A stretch of 64,000 bases of DNA from NCBI RefSeq assembly GCF_021401345.1, contig NZ_JACBGE010000001.1:186001-250000 (forward strand), written 5' to 3'. Positions 19,224-29,763 of this stretch are shown here, in pieces; within the stretch, counting starts at the first letter, position 1, and the number at the start of each line of letters is the position of its first letter. This DNA comes from Hydrogenophaga sp. NFH-34 (GTDB taxonomy: Bacteria; Pseudomonadota; Gammaproteobacteria; Burkholderiales; Burkholderiaceae_C). The notes beneath the pieces were generated by a model. It was given only the letters and a program-made list of their open reading frames with translations. It did no database searches and had not been told where the DNA came from. Position numbers and translations under genes: made by a program.

Positions 19224-20654
19224 ATGAGTTCCGAGAGCCCCACACCCGAACAAGCCGCCGTCCAGGCGGCATTCCCCTCCGCCGACCTGCCCGAAGGCTG
19301 GCTGGCCGTCGAATCCCTGGACATCGAGGCCCAGGGCATTGCCCACCGGCCCGATGGCAAGGTGGTCTTCCTGGACGGCGGGCTGCCCTTCGAAGTGGTC
19401 AGCGCCCAGGTCACCCGCCGCAAGAACAACTGGGAAGCGGCCACCGTCACCGACATCCACCGCGAATCGCCGCAGCGCGTGCGCCCCGGGTGCCCGCATT
19501 TCGGGCTGCACGCGGGGGCCTGTGGCGGCTGCAAGATGCAGCACCTGCACGAGTCGGCGCAGGTCGCGATCAAGCAGCGCGTGCTGGAGGACAACCTCTG
19601 GCACCTGGCCAAGGTCAAGGCCGAAACCCTGCAGCGCCCGATCCAGGGGCCGGCCTGGGGCTACCGCTACCGGGCGCGCCTGTCGGTGCGCTACGTGCAC
19701 AAGAAGGGCGAGGTGCTGATTGGTTTTCACGAGCGCAAGAGCCGCTACGTGGCCGACATGCGCGTCTGCCACGTGCTGCCGCCGCACGTGAGCGCCTTGC
19801 TGGTGCCGCTGCGCGCGCTGATTTTCGGCATGGACGCGCGCGAAACCTGCCCGCAGATCGAGCTGGCCTGCGGCGACGAAGTGACCGCGCTGGTGTTGCG
19901 CCATCTGGAGCCGCTCAGCGAAGACGACCTCGCCCGCCTGCGGGCTTTTGCGCAGCAGCACGGCGTGCAGTGGTGGTTGCAGCCGAAGGGGCCGGACACG
20001 GTCAAGCTGCTGGACGCCGGCGGGCCACCACTGGCCTACAGCCTGCCCGAGTTCGGCGTGACGATGCCGTTCAAACCGACCGACTTCACCCAGGTCAACC
20101 CCCACATCAACCGGGTGCTGGTGGCGCGGGCGCTGCGCCTGCTCGGCGCCCAGCGGCACGAGCGCGTGATCGACTGGTTCTGCGGCCTGGGCAATTTCAC
20201 CCTGCCCATCGCGACCACGGCCGGCGAGGTGCTGGGCATCGAGGGCAGTGAGGCGCTGGTGGCCCGTTCGCGCGAGAACCTGGCGTTCAACCAGTCGGGC
20301 CGGACGCAGCCGCTGGCACCGACCCGGTTCGTGGCACGCAACCTGTTCGAGATGACGCCCGATCTGCTGGTGGCCGACGGCGTGGCCGACAAGTGGCTGG
20401 TCGATCCGCCGCGCGAGGGCGCTTTTGCCCTGGCCAAAGCCCTGGCCGACCTCCACCAGCAACCCGAACTGCGTGGCGCCTGGATGCCACCCCGCCGCAT
20501 CGTCTACGTGAGCTGCAACCCGGCCACGCTGGCGCGCGACGCCGGCCTGCTGGTGCACCAGGCGGGCTACCGTTGCGTGTCGGCCGGCGTGGTGAACATG
20601 TTTCCGCACACCGCGCACGTGGAGAGCATGGCGGTGTTCGAACGGGTGGACTGA
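19224..20654 (+). CDS. rlmD: 23S rRNA (uracil-C5)-methyltransferase RlmD
   Basis: 476 residues. It has an N-terminal TRAM-like RNA-binding domain, then an iron-sulfur cysteine cluster in [17 protein letters not shown]. The Rossmann methyltransferase domain shows [16 protein letters not shown]. The catalytic cysteine lies in [12 protein letters not shown], and the distal HTAHVES motif contains the general-base glutamate. Fits RlmD (U1939 of 23S rRNA, E. coli numbering) better than RlmC by length and cluster spacing. Starts 35 bp after the exonuclease. Confidence 0.93.
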   Translation: MSSESPTPEQAAVQAAFPSADLPEGWLAVESLDIEAQGIAHRPDGKVVFLDGGLPFEVVSAQVTRRKNNWEAATVTDIHRESPQRVRPGCPHFGLHAGACGGCKMQHLHESAQVAIKQRVLEDNLWHLAKVKAETLQRPIQGPAWGYRYRARLSVRYVHKKGEVLIGFHERKSRYVADMRVCHVLPPHVSALLVPLRALIFGMDARETCPQIELACGDEVTALVLRHLEPLSEDDLARLRAFAQQHGVQWWLQPKGPDTVKLLDAGGPPLAYSLPEFGVTMPFKPTDFTQVNPHINRVLVARALRLLGAQRHERVIDWFCGLGNFTLPIATTAGEVLGIEGSEALVARSRENLAFNQSGRTQPLAPTRFVARNLFEMTPDLLVADGVADKWLVDPPREGAFALAKALADLHQQPELRGAWMPPRRIVYVSCNPATLARDAGLLVHQAGYRCVSAGVVNMFPHTAHVESMAVFERVD

Positions 20655-20663
20655 AGCCTCGGG

Positions 20664-20688
20664 GCCGGGGCGGAGAAGGCGCCCCGGC
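20664..20688. terminator. GC-rich hairpin between convergent rlmD and lipoprotein gene
   Basis: GCCGGGGCG (20664-20672) pairs with CGCCCCGGC (20680-20688) around a 7-nt loop, in the 85-bp convergent gap. There is no T-tract, so it may be a weak bidirectional terminator or a transcript-stabilising hairpin. Confidence 0.4.
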
Positions 20689-20739
20689 TACACAAGCGCG
20701 GGGCGCTTCGGTCCCCTGCGTCGGGTGCGGGTCGGGCGC

Positions 20740-21126
20740 TCAGGAGCGCTGCGTACTGCCGCTGCGCGGGGCCACGCCGCTGCCGCCGTCGTGGCTGCTG
20801 CCGTGGGCGGGATCGGCCGCTTCGCTGGCGGCCCGGTCGGCCGGGGAGCCCGCGTTTTCCGACCAGGGCATGCCCACGACCTGGTTGTCGCGCATGTACT
20901 GATCCATTTCGCGCCACCCGGCAAACACGGCGGCCTTGCCGGCGCGTGGGTTGGTGCGGAAGCAGTCTTCGATGCTGCGTACCGCATGGCGGCAGGCGCT
21001 GCCGATGGCTTTGCCTTCCGCTTCCTTGCGCGCGGCGATCTGCGGGGCGGTTTCGATGCCCAGCAGATCGCAGCCGGTCAGCAGGCTGGAGGCGGTCAGG
21101 CAAAGGGCGAGGGCAAGTCGGCGCAT
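20740..21126 (-). CDS. Small predicted lipoprotein of unknown function
   Basis: 128 residues. The signal peptide ends in a lipobox LLTGC (Cys19, followed by Asp, the inner-membrane retention residue in E. coli). A short cysteine-containing helical region follows ([25 protein letters not shown]), then a low-complexity Ser/Gly/Pro-rich tail. I do not recognise a functional family. The two cysteines in the middle could form a disulfide. Single gene, divergent from the monomeric isocitrate dehydrogenase. Confidence 0.7.
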   Translation of the reverse strand: MRRLALALCLTASSLLTGCDLLGIETAPQIAARKEAEGKAIGSACRHAVRSIEDCFRTNPRAGKAAVFAGWREMDQYMRDNQVVGMPWSENAGSPADRAASEAADPAHGSSHDGGSGVAPRSGSTQRS

Positions 21127-21427
21127 GGTGGATCTGTCGGTTGCCTGTAGTTTCGGCAGATGGGCGGTCAACTTGATGGCGGCTCGCCAGGCTTTTGGCA
21201 GCGTGTTTAGGACCGGCGGGCCCGAAGATCGTGGGCAGGGTGGCATTCGTGGAAAAAAAATCCATGACGAAGTCACGATTTTTCATGTTATGGGATTTGA
21301 CTTCAAAAAACGGGTTTCCGATCAGGACACTGAAAGCAAAATCACGCACGATCTTTGTCTGTCGCCGCCAACCGGGCCCCGAGACACCGGCGGCGCCTCT
21401 TCCACAACGACTTCACGGAGCCAAGCC
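21127..21427. other. Divergent regulatory gap, AT-rich in the middle
   Basis: 301 bp without a gene between the lipoprotein and the monomeric isocitrate dehydrogenase. An unusually AT-rich stretch at about 21250-21360 contains TTGACT (21297-21302), which could be a -35, and an interrupted repeat GAAGTCA (21269-21275) / TGACTTC (21298-21304). No convincing -10 at the proper distance was found. The dehydrogenase leader ends ACGGAGCCAAGCC, giving a weak GGAG site. Confidence 0.4.
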
Positions 21428-23665
21428 ATGAGTAACCAACCATCCACCATCATCTACACGTTGACCGATGAGGCGCCCCTGCTGGCCACGAGTTCGTTCC
21501 TGCCGATCATCCGCACCTTTGCGGCGCCGGCGGGTGTGAACGTGGAAACCAGCGACATCTCGGTGGCCGGCCGCATCCTGGGCCTGTTCCCGGATTGCCT
21601 GAGCGAAGAGCAGCGCGTGCCCGACAACCTGGCCGATCTGGGCAAGCTCACGCTCAAGCCCGAAGCCAACATCATCAAGCTGCCCAACATCAGCGCGTCG
21701 GTGGCCCAGCTCAAGGCCGCGATCAAGGAACTGCAGGACAAGGGCTACAAGATCCCCGACTACCCCGAAAACCCGCAGACCGACGAAGAAAAGGAAATCC
21801 GCGCGCGCTACAACAAGTGCACGGGCAGCGCGGTGAACCCGGTGCTGCGCGAAGGCAACTCCGACCGCCGCGCGCCCAAGGCCGTCAAGGAATACGCGCG
21901 CAAGAACCCGCACAGCATGGCCGAATGGAGCCAGGCTTCGCGCTCGCACGTCTCGCACATGCACGCTGGCGACTTCTACCACGGCGAAAAGTCCATGACG
22001 CTGGACAAGGCGCGCAACGTGAAGATGGAGCTGATCACCAAGAGCGGCAAGACCATCGTGCTCAAGCCCAAGGTCGCGCTGCTGGACCGCGAGATCATCG
22101 ACTCCATGTTCATGAGCAAGAAGGCGCTGCTGGCCTTCTACGAAAAAGAGATCGAAGACGCTCGCAAGACCGGCGTGATGTTCTCGCTGCACGTCAAGGC
22201 CACGATGATGAAGGTCTCGCACCCCATCGTGTTCGGCCACTGCGTGCGCATCTTCTACAAGGACGCGTTCGAGAAACACGCCAAGACCTTTGAAGAGCTG
22301 GGCGTGAACGTGAACAACGGCATGGTCGATCTGTACACCAAGATCGAATCCCTGCCGCAGAGCCAGCGCGACGAGATCAAGCGCGATATCCACGCCTGCC
22401 ACGAGCACCGCCCCGAGCTGGCCATGGTCGATTCGGCCAAGGGCATCACCAACTTCCACTCGCCCAACGATGTCATCGTCGACGCCTCGCTGCCCGCCAT
22501 GATCCGCAACGGCGGCAAGATGTGGGGGGCCGACGGCCGCCTGAAGGACACCAAGGCGGTGCAGCCGGAGAGCACCTTCGCCCGCATCTACCAGGAGATG
22601 ATCAACTTCTGCAAGTGGCACGGCGCTTTCGATCCCAAGACCATGGGCACGGTGCCCAACGTGGGCCTGATGGCGCAGCAGGCCGAAGAGTACGGCTCGC
22701 ACGACAAGACCTTCGAAATCCCCGAAGACGGCGTGGCCAACATCACCGATCTGGACACCGGCGAAGTGCTGATGAGCCAGAACGTGGAGCAGGGCGACAT
22801 CTGGCGCATGTGCCAGGTCAAGGACGCCGCCATCCGCGACTGGGTCAAGCTGGCCGTCAACCGTGCCCGCAACTCCGGCATGCCGGTGGTGTTCTGGCTT
22901 GACGCCTACCGCCCGCACGAAGCGCAACTGATCACCAAGGTCAAGATGTACCTGCACGAGCACGACACCACCGGTCTGGACATCCAGATCATGAGCCAGG
23001 TGCGTGCCATGCGCTACACGCTGGAGCGTGTGATCCGTGGCCTGGACACCATCAGCGCCACCGGCAACATCCTGCGCGACTACCTGACCGACCTGTTCCC
23101 GATCATGGAACTGGGCACCTCGGCCAAGATGCTGTCCATCGTGCCGCTGATGGCCGGCGGCGGCATGTACGAAACGGGTGCCGGCGGCTCGGCACCGAAG
23201 CACGTGCAGCAACTGGTGGAAGAAAACCACCTGCGCTGGGACTCGCTGGGCGAATTCCTGGCGCTGGCCGTGAGCCTGGAAGAGCTGGGCATCAAGAACC
23301 ACAACGCCAAGGCCAAGATCCTGGCCAAGACGCTGGATGCCGCCACGGGCAAGCTGTTGGACAACAACAAGAACCCCAGCCCCAAGACGGGCCAGCTCGA
23401 CAACCGCGGCAGCCAGTTCTACCTGTCCCTGTACTGGGCGCAGGCGCTGGCAGCGCAGACCGAGGACGCCGAACTGGCGGCCAAGTTCGCGCCCCTGGCC
23501 AAGGTCCTGGCCGAAAACGAAAAGACCATCGTCGACGAACTGGCGGTGGTGCAGGGCAAGCCGGTGGACATCGGCGGCTACTACAAGCCCGATTTCGAGA
23601 AGCTCTCGGCCATCATGCGTCCCAGCGCCACGTTCAACGCGGCCCTGGCATCGATGACGGCCTGA
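21428..23665 (+). CDS. idh: NADP-dependent isocitrate dehydrogenase, monomeric type
   Basis: 745 residues, the usual size of the monomeric enzyme (about 740) that is unrelated in length to the dimeric Icd. Typical blocks are [22 protein letters not shown] at the N-terminus, [20 protein letters not shown] (isocitrate/NADP region), [14 protein letters not shown], and [21 protein letters not shown] near the C-terminus. It converts isocitrate to 2-oxoglutarate with NADPH formation in the cytoplasm. The start at 21428 (MSNQPST) follows GGAG; the frame stays open upstream but loses family similarity. A dimeric isozyme is encoded about 760 bp downstream. Confidence 0.97.
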   Translation: MSNQPSTIIYTLTDEAPLLATSSFLPIIRTFAAPAGVNVETSDISVAGRILGLFPDCLSEEQRVPDNLADLGKLTLKPEANIIKLPNISASVAQLKAAIKELQDKGYKIPDYPENPQTDEEKEIRARYNKCTGSAVNPVLREGNSDRRAPKAVKEYARKNPHSMAEWSQASRSHVSHMHAGDFYHGEKSMTLDKARNVKMELITKSGKTIVLKPKVALLDREIIDSMFMSKKALLAFYEKEIEDARKTGVMFSLHVKATMMKVSHPIVFGHCVRIFYKDAFEKHAKTFEELGVNVNNGMVDLYTKIESLPQSQRDEIKRDIHACHEHRPELAMVDSAKGITNFHSPNDVIVDASLPAMIRNGGKMWGADGRLKDTKAVQPESTFARIYQEMINFCKWHGAFDPKTMGTVPNVGLMAQQAEEYGSHDKTFEIPEDGVANITDLDTGEVLMSQNVEQGDIWRMCQVKDAAIRDWVKLAVNRARNSGMPVVFWLDAYRPHEAQLITKVKMYLHEHDTTGLDIQIMSQVRAMRYTLERVIRGLDTISATGNILRDYLTDLFPIMELGTSAKMLSIVPLMAGGGMYETGAGGSAPKHVQQLVEENHLRWDSLGEFLALAVSLEELGIKNHNAKAKILAKTLDAATGKLLDNNKNPSPKTGQLDNRGSQFYLSLYWAQALAAQTEDAELAAKFAPLAKVLAENEKTIVDELAVVQGKPVDIGGYYKPDFEKLSAIMRPSATFNAALASMTA

Positions 23666-23716
23666 TCGCCTGGGAACCCCTGGGGTCGAAGCCGCCGCAA
23701 GGTGGCGCCGGCCAGG

Positions 23717-23753
23717 CACAAAAAAGCGCAGCTCCGGCTGCGCTTTTTTTGTG
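23717..23753. terminator. Bidirectional rho-independent terminator
   Basis: GCGCAGC (23726-23732) pairs with GCTGCGC (23737-23743) around TCCG, flanked by an A-run on the left and a T-run on the right, so the stem extends. It stands in the convergent gap between the isocitrate dehydrogenase and DUF192 genes and should serve both. Confidence 0.9.
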
Positions 23754-23776
23754 GGCGAGTGGGCGGGATCTGGTGC

Positions 23777-24232
23777 TCAGCGGCGGCCGCCGAACGGCGA
23801 GCCGGCGAGGCGGGTGCCGGCGACCAGGCCGCGCTTGGCGAACCAGCCCTGGTTCATCTCCAGCACGTAGCGCACCGGCTTGGTCGAGCAATGCGAGTCC
23901 AGCGTCTGGGGCTTCATGTCGGCCAGGTTGACGATGCTGCCGTCGTCGGCGATGAAGGCCGCGGTCAGCGGCAGCAGCGTGTTCTTCATCCAGAAGCACT
24001 GCACGGCCGGTTCCTCGAACACGAACAGCATGCCTTCGTTGACAGGCATCTCCGGCCGGTGCATCAGGCCAATGGCCCGTTGTTCGGGGGTGAGCGCCAC
24101 CTGGGTGTGGATGAGGTGCATGCCTGCCTGGAGGGTGATGCGGGGCAGGTCCATCTGGGGGTCTTGTTGGGCCCAGGCCGGGGCGGTCAGGCAGGACAGC
24201 AGCCAGAACAGGCGGGAGAGCAGGGATCGCAT
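23777..24232 (-). CDS. Secreted DUF192 protein
   Basis: 151 residues with a Sec signal peptide (MRSLLSRLFWLLSCLTAPAWA) followed by a single DUF192 domain: ALTPEQRAIGLMHRPEMP, GMLFVFEEP, FWMKNTLLPLTAAFI and IVNLADMKPQTLDSHCS. Biochemical function of the family is not established. The domain is a small periplasmic or extracellular beta fold. Start at 24232 is the Met that begins the signal peptide. It lies between two isocitrate dehydrogenase genes but on the opposite strand. Confidence 0.88.
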   Translation of the reverse strand: MRSLLSRLFWLLSCLTAPAWAQQDPQMDLPRITLQAGMHLIHTQVALTPEQRAIGLMHRPEMPVNEGMLFVFEEPAVQCFWMKNTLLPLTAAFIADDGSIVNLADMKPQTLDSHCSTKPVRYVLEMNQGWFAKRGLVAGTRLAGSPFGGRR

Positions 24233-24292
24233 AGTCGGGTGTGGGAAGGTCGAGGACGAGCGAGCGGATTGTCGGCGATTCGGCCGTTCTGT

Positions 24293-24306
24293 GGCAAAGC
24301 TTTGCC
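24293..24306. promoter_or_regulatory. 14-bp perfect palindrome upstream of icd
   Basis: GGCAAAGCTTTGCC is a perfect palindrome in the 195-bp divergent gap between the DUF192 gene and icd, 33 bp before a TAAAAT that could be the icd -10 (24339-24344). It may be an operator; no matching regulator is obvious. Confidence 0.35.
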
Positions 24307-24427
24307 CGCAGGCGACGGGGTGCCATTTCCTTAAGACATAAAATTCCCGGGCAGTTCCTGCACGCTGAGGGCCCCGGGCGCGTTTGCCGATCCAGGGGCC
24401 GGTTGTCCTTCCCGGAGTCGTATTCAC

Positions 24428-25687
<1,260 letters not shown>

Positions 25688-25720
25688 CCCCGCTTCCCGG
25701 CGTCCGGCCCTCGCCCCGAA

Positions 25721-25755
25721 CCCCCGACCCACCGCCAGGTGGGTCGGGGGTTTTT
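25721..25755 (+). terminator. Rho-independent terminator of icd
   Basis: CCCCCGACCCACC pairs perfectly with GGTGGGTCGGGGG (13 bp, loop GCCA) and is followed by TTTTT, starting 34 bp after the icd stop. Confidence 0.93.
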
Positions 25756-25818
25756 GTTTGCGCGCGCGCGGTGGCCTGGGCGGCGGTTGCTTTGCGCGAC
25801 AGGGTGGCGTGAAAACAG

Positions 25819-25830
25819 AGGGTTAACCCT
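25819..25830. promoter_or_regulatory. 12-bp palindrome in the TRAP operon leader
   Basis: AGGGTTAACCCT is a perfect palindrome in the AT-rich promoter region between icd and the TRAP operon. It is a candidate operator for the GntR-type regulator encoded inside the operon. Confidence 0.3.
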
Positions 25831-25932
25831 TATTTCCATGCAGAACCTTACATACAACAATCCGCCATCTCAAAAATATCCATGCGTGGAGACGGCAGGA
25901 TGGTGGTCTTTTTTTCTTTGTGGATGAGGTTC

Positions 25933-25964
25933 CCCGGCACCTCGGATGGCATCGCGGTGCCGGG
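25933..25964 (+). promoter_or_regulatory. Hairpin abutting the ribosome site of the TRAP operon
   Basis: CCCGGCACC (25933-25941) pairs with GGTGCCGGG (25956-25964), 9 bp with a 14-nt loop, ending just before the GGGG that would be the ribosome site for the ATG at 25974. It could control translation or be a leader attenuator. Confidence 0.35.
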
Positions 25965-25973
25965 TGGGGCGGC

Positions 25974-26540
25974 ATGAGCACGCGCGGTCATTCGCCGTTG
26001 GCGATCCGGGCCATGGAGGCCTTTCTGGCCTTCTGCCTGCTGTCCATGGTGGTCATGGTGTTCGGCAACGTGGTGCTGCGTTACGGCTTTGACTCCGGGA
26101 TCATGGTGTCCGAGGAGCTCTCGCGCTTCGCTTTCATCTGGCTGGTGTTCGTGGGGGCCGTGGTGGCCATGCACGAAGGCGCCCACCTGGGCGTGGACAG
26201 CCTGGTCAGCCGCCTGCCTCGGCAGGGCAAGCTGGTGTGTCTGGCCATCAGCCAACTGCTGATCGTGATCTGCTGCGCGATGTTCTTCTGGGGCACCTGG
26301 CGGCAGCACGAGGTCAACCAGACCACGATGGCGCAGGTCACGGGCCTGTCGATGATCTGGGTTTTCGGGATGGGCTACTTCAGCAGCCTGGGGATTGGCA
26401 GCATCGCACTGCACAAGCTCTGGTGCATCGTCACCGGGCGCATCGCCGATGACGAACTGGTGGCCGTTCGCGAGAGCGAAGAAGAAACCGATCCGGATCA
26501 TGGCGCCGCCCCGGTGGGCACCCAGGGAGAGCGCGCATGA
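25974..26540 (+). CDS. TRAP transporter small permease (DctQ family)
   Basis: 188 residues with four membrane segments (MEAFLAFCLLSMVVMVFGNVVL, FAFIWLVFVGAVVAM, ISQLLIVICCAMFFWG, IWVFGMGYFSSLGIGSI). It has the family's NVVLRYGF and VSEELSRFAFIWLVF and the amphipathic HLGVD loop. The start at 25974 (MSTRGHS) is the Met next to the first hydrophobic segment. It pairs with the DctM channel subunit, which begins in an ATGA overlap. The acidic C-terminal tail (EEETDPDH) is cytoplasmic by prediction. Confidence 0.9.
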   Translation: MSTRGHSPLAIRAMEAFLAFCLLSMVVMVFGNVVLRYGFDSGIMVSEELSRFAFIWLVFVGAVVAMHEGAHLGVDSLVSRLPRQGKLVCLAISQLLIVICCAMFFWGTWRQHEVNQTTMAQVTGLSMIWVFGMGYFSSLGIGSIALHKLWCIVTGRIADDELVAVRESEEETDPDHGAAPVGTQGERA

Positions 26541-27817
26541 CCGTCGGCGTCTTCGTTATTTCGCTGCTGGGCGCAATGGCCCTGGGCATGCCGATCGCGT
26601 TCGCTCTGATGGTGTGTGCGGTCGCGCTGATGCTGCTGCAGGGTTCGGTGGACACCACCATCCTGTCGCAGAAGATCATCGAAGGGGCCGACAGCTTCCC
26701 GCTGCTGGCGATCCCTTTCTTCATGCTGGCGGGCGAGTTGATGAATGCCGGCGGTATCTCCCGGCGCATCGTCAACTTTGCGCTGGCTTTCGTCGGACAC
26801 ATCCGGGGTGGCCTGGGCGTGGTGGCCATCATGGCGGCCGTGATCATGGCGGCAATCTCCGGCTCGGCCGCGGCGGACGCTGCCGCGCTGGCCACGATGC
26901 TGATTCCCATGATGCGCCAGGCGGGCTACAACATTCCGCGCTCGGCGGGGCTGATTTCGGCCGGGGGCGTGATCGCGCCGGTGCTGCCGCCTTCGATCGG
27001 CATGATCATCTTCGGCGTGGTGGCCAACGTGTCCATCGGCAAGCTGTTCATGGCCGCCATCGTTCCCGGGCTGCTGATGGGCGTGTCGCTGTTGCTGGCC
27101 TGGATGATCGTGGCGCGCAAGGACCAGGTGCAGGTGCTGCCGCGCATGCCGATGCGCCAGCGCCTGCGCGTCGCGCTCGACAGCCTGTGGGCGCTGGTCA
27201 TGCCCGTGGGCATTGTTGGCGGCATGAAGTTCGGCGTGTTCACGCCGACCGAGGCGGCGGTGGTGGCTGCGGTCTATGCCTTCGTGGTGGGCATGTTCGT
27301 CTATCGCGAACTGAAGTGGCGCGCCATCTACCCCTTGCTGGTGAGCGCGGCCAAGACCACCGCGGTCGTGGTGTTCCTGATTGCCACGGCCCTGGTGTCC
27401 GGCTGGCTGATCACGGTGTCGGACATCCCGCAACAGGTCAGCGACCTTCTGCAGCCCTTCATCGACAGCCCGATCCTGCTGATGGCGCTGATGATGATGC
27501 TGGTGGTCATTGTCGGCACGGCGCTGGATTTCGCCCCCACGCTGCTGATCCTCACGCCGGTGCTGATGCCGATCGTGCGTGAGGCGGGCATCGACCCCGT
27601 GTACTTCGGCGTGCTGTTCATCATGAACAACGCCATCGGCCTGATCACCCCCCCGGTGGGCATCGTGCTCAACGTGGTCTGTGGCACCGCCAAGGTGACC
27701 ATGGGCGAGCTGATGAAGGGGATCGCCCCCTTCCTGTTGGCCGAGATCGCCGTGCTGTTTCTGCTGGTGATGTTCCCGTCCATCGTGCTGGTGCCTCTGC
27801 GCTGGCTCACGGGTTGA
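26537..27817 (+). CDS. TRAP transporter large permease (DctM family)
   Basis: 426 residues, almost entirely membrane segments, with DctM blocks FPLLAIPFFMLAGELMNAGGIS, SGSAAADAAALATMLIP, GGVIAPVLPPSIGMII and TPTEAAVVAAVYA. Forms the ion-coupled translocation unit with the small subunit, moving a carboxylate-type solute delivered by the periplasmic binding protein encoded next. Overlaps the DctQ gene by 4 bp. Confidence 0.95.
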   Translation: MTVGVFVISLLGAMALGMPIAFALMVCAVALMLLQGSVDTTILSQKIIEGADSFPLLAIPFFMLAGELMNAGGISRRIVNFALAFVGHIRGGLGVVAIMAAVIMAAISGSAAADAAALATMLIPMMRQAGYNIPRSAGLISAGGVIAPVLPPSIGMIIFGVVANVSIGKLFMAAIVPGLLMGVSLLLAWMIVARKDQVQVLPRMPMRQRLRVALDSLWALVMPVGIVGGMKFGVFTPTEAAVVAAVYAFVVGMFVYRELKWRAIYPLLVSAAKTTAVVVFLIATALVSGWLITVSDIPQQVSDLLQPFIDSPILLMALMMMLVVIVGTALDFAPTLLILTPVLMPIVREAGIDPVYFGVLFIMNNAIGLITPPVGIVLNVVCGTAKVTMGELMKGIAPFLLAEIAVLFLLVMFPSIVLVPLRWLTG

Positions 27818-27867
27818 CCCCCTGCGTCCATTTCCCCTGTCCGATCCATTCACAAAGGAGACACTTC

Positions 27868-28881
27868 ATGACCGCTCCCCGCATCCGCCTGGCCGCCATG
27901 GCCCTGGCTGCCCTGGCCACCAGCGCCGCCCATGCCCAGTTCGAAGCCCGCACCGTGCGCGTTTCGTCCGGCGTCACCAAGGGGCACCCGATCAGCTTCG
28001 GCATCACCAAGATGACGCAATGCGCGGCCGACAAGAGTGGCGGCAAGCTCAAGCTGCGGACCTACTACGACGGGGCCCTGGGCAACGACACCACCGCGTC
28101 GCAGCAGGTGCGCACGGGATCGCTGGACATGGTGCTGACCTCCACCGCGCCGCTGGTGGGGGCGATTCCGCAACTGGCCGTGTTCGACCTGCCGTTCCTG
28201 TTTGCCAACGAACGCGAGGCCGATCAGGTGCTCGATGGCAAGGTGGGCCAGTCCTTCGAACCCAAGTTCGAGGAAGCCGGCCTGGTGAACCTGGCGTATT
28301 GGGAAAACGGTTTCCGCAACGTCACCAACTCCAAGCGTCCGGTGACGCGCTGGGAAGACCTGCAGGGCGTGAAGATGCGCGTCATGCAGAACAAGGTGTT
28401 CCTTGACACCTTCAGTGCACTGGGCAGCAACCCGACGCCGCTGGCCTTCTCCGAGGTGTATTCCGCGCTGGAGACCCGCACGGTGGACGGCCAGGAAAAC
28501 CCGGTCGCGCTGATCGAGAACATGAAGTTCTACGAAGTGCAGAAGTACCTCTCGCTCACGCGCCACGCCTACAGCCCGCTGGCCGTCCTGTTCTCGAAGA
28601 AGCAGTTCGACAAGCTCTCGCCGCAGGAGCAGGGGGTCATGCGCGAATGCGCGGTCGCGGGTCGCGAAGAGTCGCGCCGTGTGGGCCGCGAGCAAGACGC
28701 CACGGTCATCGCCAGCCTGAAGAAGCAGGGCATGCAGGTCAACGAAGTCTCGCCCGCCGAGTTGCAGCGCATGCGCGACAAGGTCAAGGACGTCTACCAG
28801 GCGCAGGCCAAGCTCGTGGGTGAGGACATCGTGAACGAAGTCCACGCCGAATTGCAGCGCATCCGCGCAGCCGCCAAGTGA
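27868..28881 (+). CDS. TRAP transporter substrate-binding protein (DctP family)
   Basis: 337 residues with a Sec signal peptide (cleavage after AHA, residue 23). DctP fold features are GVTKGHPISFGITKM at the N-terminus, DMVLTSTAPLVGAIPQLAVFDLPFLF, and the ligand-contact region LQGVKMRVMQNKVFLDTFSALGSNPTPLAFSEVYSALETRTVDGQENP, with the conserved arginine that pairs with a substrate carboxylate. AAGGAG lies 7 bases before the ATG. The ligand is unknown. Gene order Q-M-P, with the binding protein last, differs from the common P-Q-M. Confidence 0.93.
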   Translation: MTAPRIRLAAMALAALATSAAHAQFEARTVRVSSGVTKGHPISFGITKMTQCAADKSGGKLKLRTYYDGALGNDTTASQQVRTGSLDMVLTSTAPLVGAIPQLAVFDLPFLFANEREADQVLDGKVGQSFEPKFEEAGLVNLAYWENGFRNVTNSKRPVTRWEDLQGVKMRVMQNKVFLDTFSALGSNPTPLAFSEVYSALETRTVDGQENPVALIENMKFYEVQKYLSLTRHAYSPLAVLFSKKQFDKLSPQEQGVMRECAVAGREESRRVGREQDATVIASLKKQGMQVNEVSPAELQRMRDKVKDVYQAQAKLVGEDIVNEVHAELQRIRAAAK

Positions 28882-28901
28882 GCGTCGATCAGGGAGGCGC
28901 G

Positions 28902-29726
28902 GTGCAACCCGCAACCATGCCGGGCATCGCAGGCCTGGCCGTGGCGATCACCGGGGCTGCGCAGGGCATCGGTCGCAGCCTGGCGCTGCGTTTCGCCGAG
29001 GCCGGTGCCCACGTGGCGGTGGCCGACCTGCGGCAGGAGGCTTGCGACGCGGTCTGCGATGGGTTGCGTGCCTTCGGCGTGAACGCCGTCGGGGTGGCGG
29101 CCGACGTGACGCAGCCCGCGGATGTCGAGCGCCTGGTGGCGACCGCTGCACAGGCCTTCGGCCGGCTCGATGTGATGATCTGCAATGCCGGTGTGGCGCA
29201 GGTCAAGCCGTTCATGGAGTTGCAGGCGGCCGACTGGGACCTGCACCTGGGTGTCAACGTCAAAGGGGCCTTCCTGTGTCTGCAGGCTGCCGCGCGCCAG
29301 ATGGCCCGGCAGGCGCCGCTGGCGCCGGGCCGGCCGCGGGGCAAGGTCATCAACATGGCCTCGATTGCCGGGCGCTACGGCGCCGGGCCGATGGCCCCCT
29401 ACCAGGGGCCGTACCGGGCCAGCAAGGCGGCGGTCATCAGCCTCACGCAGACGGCGGCCTACACCCTGGCGCCCGATGTCACGGTCAACGCCATCTGTCC
29501 CGGCCTGGTGGCCACCGACATGTGGGCCCGCATGGACCGCACGCTCTCGGCCCTGGAAAACGGGCGTGAAGGCGACGTGTTTGCCCGCCGGGTGGCGGCG
29601 GTACCGATGGGCCGTGCGCAGACGCCGGAGGACGTGGCGGGGCTGGCGCTGTACCTGGCGTCACCGGCGGCCGACTACATGACGGGCCAGTCCATCAACA
29701 TCGATGGCGGCCTGATGTTCGGCTGA
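28902..29726 (+). CDS. SDR family oxidoreductase
   Basis: 274 residues, classical SDR: ITGAAQGIGRSLALRFAEAG, ICNAG, catalytic serine in NMASIAGRYG, YRASK, and GQSINIDGGLMFG at the end. GTG at 28902 has GGGAGG 4 bases upstream and is preferred; a GTG at 28878 overlaps the binding-protein stop and would add 8 residues, and ATG at 28917 is a third option. Probably oxidises or reduces a hydroxyl group of the imported substrate with NAD(P). It lies directly after the TRAP genes. Confidence 0.88.
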   Translation: MQPATMPGIAGLAVAITGAAQGIGRSLALRFAEAGAHVAVADLRQEACDAVCDGLRAFGVNAVGVAADVTQPADVERLVATAAQAFGRLDVMICNAGVAQVKPFMELQAADWDLHLGVNVKGAFLCLQAAARQMARQAPLAPGRPRGKVINMASIAGRYGAGPMAPYQGPYRASKAAVISLTQTAAYTLAPDVTVNAICPGLVATDMWARMDRTLSALENGREGDVFARRVAAVPMGRAQTPEDVAGLALYLASPAADYMTGQSINIDGGLMFG

Positions 29727-29763
29727 TACTGGCCATTCGATTCATCACCGCAGGAGTTCCGGC

